DNA of 32,828 nt from Nitrosovibrio sp. Nv4 (GTDB lineage Bacteria; Pseudomonadota; Gammaproteobacteria; Burkholderiales; SG8-39), in contig CAMDRF010000031.1 of assembly GCA_945906765.1 (NCBI GenBank), forward strand, positions 1 through 32,828, written 5' to 3'. Below the pieces are notes generated by a model. That model ran no database searches and was not told where the DNA came from. It was given only the letters and a program-made list of their open reading frames with translations. This document shows positions 30,700 through 32,828 of the stretch, one piece after another. A program made the translations under genes and the position numbers. How positions within the stretch are numbered: the stretch's first letter is position 1; the number at the start of each line of letters is the position of its first letter.

Positions 30700-31886
30700 A
30701 CCAACCACGGCGCGTCGCGCTGCCGCTTGCGGTCACGCTTGCGGTGCAGACGCTGGTGGCCCTTGCCGTTTACTGCGCGCCGGTGATGGCGCCGGTGGCC
30801 GGGCCCGCACTCGGATTCGCGCCTTCGGCGGTCGGCTACTACATCGCGATCACCTACTGCGGCAGCATGATCGGCTCGGCCGCGGCAGGAGGCTGGGTGG
30901 CCCGCTTCGGCCCGATCCGCGTCAGCCAGGCGGGCCTGGTGCTTGCCCTGTGCGGTCTCGCGCTCGCGGCGAGCGCTTCGCCGCCGCTGGTGATGCTGGG
31001 CGGCTTCATCATCGGCCTGGGCTACGGGCCGACCACGCCGGCGAGTTCGGTGATCCTGGTGCGCGCCGCGCCGCCCGCGATGTTTTCGCTCATTTTCTCC
31101 ATCAAGCAGACCGGCGTGCCGGCCGGCGGCGCGCTCGCCGGCGCGCTGGTGCCGCTGCTGGTGCTGGCCATCGGCTGGCAGTGGGGCGCGGTGGCGATCG
31201 GCGCCGCCTGCCTGGTCCTTGCGCTGGCGATCGGACTGGTGCGCGAGCGCTACGACCAGGGGCTCGATCCGCGTGCCTCGATCTCGTTGCGCAGCGCGTT
31301 TGCGCCGGTGGGCATGGTGCTGCGCGAACCGGGCCTGCGGCAGATGTGCATCACCTCTTTCGTTTACGGTGGCGTGCAGATCACGCTGGTCACGTATCTC
31401 GTCACCTTCCTCGTGGAGAGCTTCGCCCTGACGCTGGTGGCCGCGGGATTGGTGATGGCGGTGACGCAGGTGGCGAGCGTCATCGGGCGCGTGCTGTGGG
31501 GCGTGCTCGCGGACCGCGTCCTGACCCGGCGCGCGATGCTCGGGCTGCTGGGGATCGGCATGGGCATCTCCGCCCTGCTCGCGCTCGCCGCGGGACCGGC
31601 GTGGCCGATGTGGCTGCTGCTCGTCTATGCGGCGGTGTTCGGCGCCACCGCCGTGGGCTGGAACGGCGTCTTTCTTGCCGAGATCGCGCGCATCGCACCG
31701 CAGGGACGCACCAGCGAAGCAACCGGCGGTTGCCTGTTTTTCACCTTTCTTGGCGTGGTGGTGACGCCGCCGATTTTCAATGCGGTGCTCGCGCTCACCG
31801 GCAGCTACCCGGTGGCCTATGCGATATTCGCCGCGCCCGCGCTCGCGGTGGGCATCTCGATGCTGGCTAGAATTCCAAAACCATGA
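30696..31886 (+). CDS. Major facilitator superfamily transporter
   Basis: A 396-residue protein with about 12 hydrophobic helices. The cytoplasmic loop 2-3 motif is degenerate (GGWVARFGPIRVSQ), with GYGPTTPASSVILVRAAPPA and the IFSIKQTGVPAGGALAGALV helix of the CynX/NarK-like group. Substrate unknown. It is translationally coupled to the binding protein and the last intact gene of that unit. Confidence 0.9.
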   Translation: MNQPRRVALPLAVTLAVQTLVALAVYCAPVMAPVAGPALGFAPSAVGYYIAITYCGSMIGSAAAGGWVARFGPIRVSQAGLVLALCGLALAASASPPLVMLGGFIIGLGYGPTTPASSVILVRAAPPAMFSLIFSIKQTGVPAGGALAGALVPLLVLAIGWQWGAVAIGAACLVLALAIGLVRERYDQGLDPRASISLRSAFAPVGMVLREPGLRQMCITSFVYGGVQITLVTYLVTFLVESFALTLVAAGLVMAVTQVASVIGRVLWGVLADRVLTRRAMLGLLGIGMGISALLALAAGPAWPMWLLLVYAAVFGATAVGWNGVFLAEIARIAPQGRTSEATGGCLFFTFLGVVVTPPIFNAVLALTGSYPVAYAIFAAPALAVGISMLARIPKP

Positions 31887-31897
31887 CAGAGAATTAG

Positions 31898-32294
31898 ATG
31901 CGGGAGCTGATACTCGCCCACGGTCTGTGGGTGCCGGGCGTCGTGATGCAGCCGCTGGCCACGCGCCTCACGCGCGTGGGGTACCGCTGCCATGTCTTTT
32001 CGTACCTGGGTGCGGCGCGCCCGCGCGCGGCTGCTACGCCGGCCGGCGCGCTGGAGCCGGTCCGAAGCGCTCGGCATCGTCGCCGGCAGCCTGCCGCTCG
32101 GCCTTGGGCGCATGTTCGGCCGCCTGCCGGGCGTGAACGATGGCGCCGTTTGTCTGGAGGAAACCGCCATCGAAGGCATGACCGAGCGCGTGGTCCTGCC
32201 GGTGGGCCATAGTGCGATGCTCATTTCGGCGAAAGTCGCCGCGCAAGTTGCTGTGTTTTTGTCGAACGGAAAGTTCAATGCGAATTCTCATTAG
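31898..32294 (+). pseudogene. Alpha/beta hydrolase with internal deletion and frameshift
   Basis: The N-terminal piece (MRELILAHGLWVPGVVMQPL to about 32015) reads in one frame. The C-terminal piece (SEALGIVAGSLPLGLGRMFG, VNDGAVCLEE with the catalytic-type Asp, VGHSAMLISA with the catalytic-type His) reads in another frame and ends at 32292-32294. The central ~75-80 residues, which should hold the GHSLGG nucleophile elbow, are missing. The joint lies near 32020-32075. Family members of ~200 residues are common in Betaproteobacteria. It overlaps the start of the next gene by 17 nt. Confidence 0.75.
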
Positions 32295-32828
32295 CCTGCT
32301 CGCGCCACTCTTGCTCTCGGGTTGCGAGACGCTCGCCTATTACGCGCAGGCGGTCGGCGGCCAGCTCGCGCTGATGGCGAACGCCAAACCGGCGGCGGCG
32401 TTAATAGCAGACCCGGCCACACCGCCGCCCTTGCGCGAACGGCTGGAAGTCGCGCGCGCGTTGCGGGACTACGCGGTAAGCGAGTTGAAGCTGCCCGATA
32501 ACGCGAGCTATCGCAGTTACGCCGAGCTCAAGCGGCCCTACGCAGTCTGGAACGTGGTGGCGGCGCCCGAGTTCTCGCTGGAACCCCTGCAATCGTGCTT
32601 CCCGGTGGCAGGTTGCGTGGCCTACCGCGGCTTCTTCGCGCAGCAGGATGCCGAGCGTCATGCCGCGGGCCTGCGCGCTCAGGGCAATGACGTCTACGTC
32701 AGCGGCGTGCCCGCCTACTCGACGCTCGGGCGCTTCGACGATCCGCTGCTGTCGACGTTCATCCGCTATCCCGACGCGGATCTGGCGCGGCTGATCTTCC
32801 ACGAGCTCGCGCACCAGGTGCTCTACGT
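32278..32828 (+). CDS. Lipoprotein aminopeptidase (COG4324-like), 5' part
   Basis: From ATG 32278 the frame is open to the window edge (183 codons). It begins MRILISLLAPLLLSGC with a lipobox (LLSG-C16), so it is a lipoprotein. Then come ETLAYYAQAVGGQLALMANA, LPDNASYRSYAELKRPYAVW, CFPVAGCVAYRGFF and the zinc motif H175-E-L-A-H179 (IFHELAHQ). These are the blocks of the predicted aminopeptidase family COG4324/PF10023. The remaining ~45% lies outside the window. Confidence 0.9.
   Translation, partial: MRILISLLAPLLLSGCETLAYYAQAVGGQLALMANAKPAAALIADPATPPPLRERLEVARALRDYAVSELKLPDNASYRSYAELKRPYAVWNVVAAPEFSLEPLQSCFPVAGCVAYRGFFAQQDAERHAAGLRAQGNDVYVSGVPAYSTLGRFDDPLLSTFIRYPDADLARLIFHELAHQVLY

Noticed and set aside
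1-32828. CRISPR array, tRNA or rRNA genes, integrase or attachment site
   Set aside because: No regularly spaced repeats, no cloverleaf with TTC-type T-arm and no integrase-like protein were noticed on either strand; a short tRNA fragment could still be missed by eye.

Overview
The window is about 32.8 kb of GC-rich chromosomal DNA from a Betaproteobacterium (Burkholderiales/Nitrosomonadales-like). The evidence is a conserved core block (coq7, OsmC-like, rplM-rpsI, argC, DUF6776-like, bactofilin, erpA, anmK, M23 peptidase, tyrS), a Bug-family (TctC) solute receptor, dense 4-bp ATGA/GTGA gene overlaps and frequent GTG starts. No rRNA, tRNA or CRISPR array was seen.

Layout. 1-633: the N-terminal part of a TPR protein that leaves the window on the left. 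763-4262: an accessory island of toxin-antitoxin-like genes. It holds an orphan MntA-like nucleotidyltransferase, a higBA pair, a BrnA-like antitoxin without its toxin, an MNT/HEPN pair, and a 79-aa protein coupled to a third nucleotidyltransferase. Between them lie short sequences resembling the 5' end of a group II intron, a palindromic repeat and a membrane-protein remnant. 4273-13600: mostly housekeeping genes (ATP-grasp protein, ubiquinone hydroxylase, ribosomal proteins, arginine biosynthesis, Fe-S carrier, cell-wall recycling, tyrosyl-tRNA synthetase). 13597-17767: a metallo-beta-lactamase hydrolase, an 811-bp REP-associated tyrosine transposase element with perfect 23-bp terminal inverted repeats, a PatB/MalY-type aminotransferase, an extradiol-dioxygenase-like VOC protein and a ChaC-like cyclotransferase.

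17792-27508 is metabolic. A cytoplasmic sulfite-oxidase-fold molybdoenzyme overlaps a split TPP decarboxylase (ComD/ComE-like). Then come a small secreted Ala/Lys-rich protein, a PhnCDEE-type ABC importer whose binding protein resembles the 'putative selenate' subgroup, a TauD-like dioxygenase, a Bug receptor and a full-length TPP enzyme. This grouping suggests uptake and breakdown of small organic or inorganic oxyanions such as sulfonates, phosphonates or selenate; the substrate is not settled by sequence.

27541-32828: a stand-alone cyclic-nucleotide-binding protein, a GlcD-type FAD oxidase, a branched-chain-amino-acid-type binding protein coupled to an MFS transporter, a decayed alpha/beta-hydrolase gene, and the start of a lipoprotein aminopeptidase that leaves the window on the right.

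Most notable for follow-up: the nucleotidyltransferase island with its intron scars and orphaned antitoxins, the uncharacterised 79-aa/nucleotidyltransferase pair, the 16-bp tandem duplication across the rplM start codon, and the sulfite-oxidase/split-decarboxylase operon.
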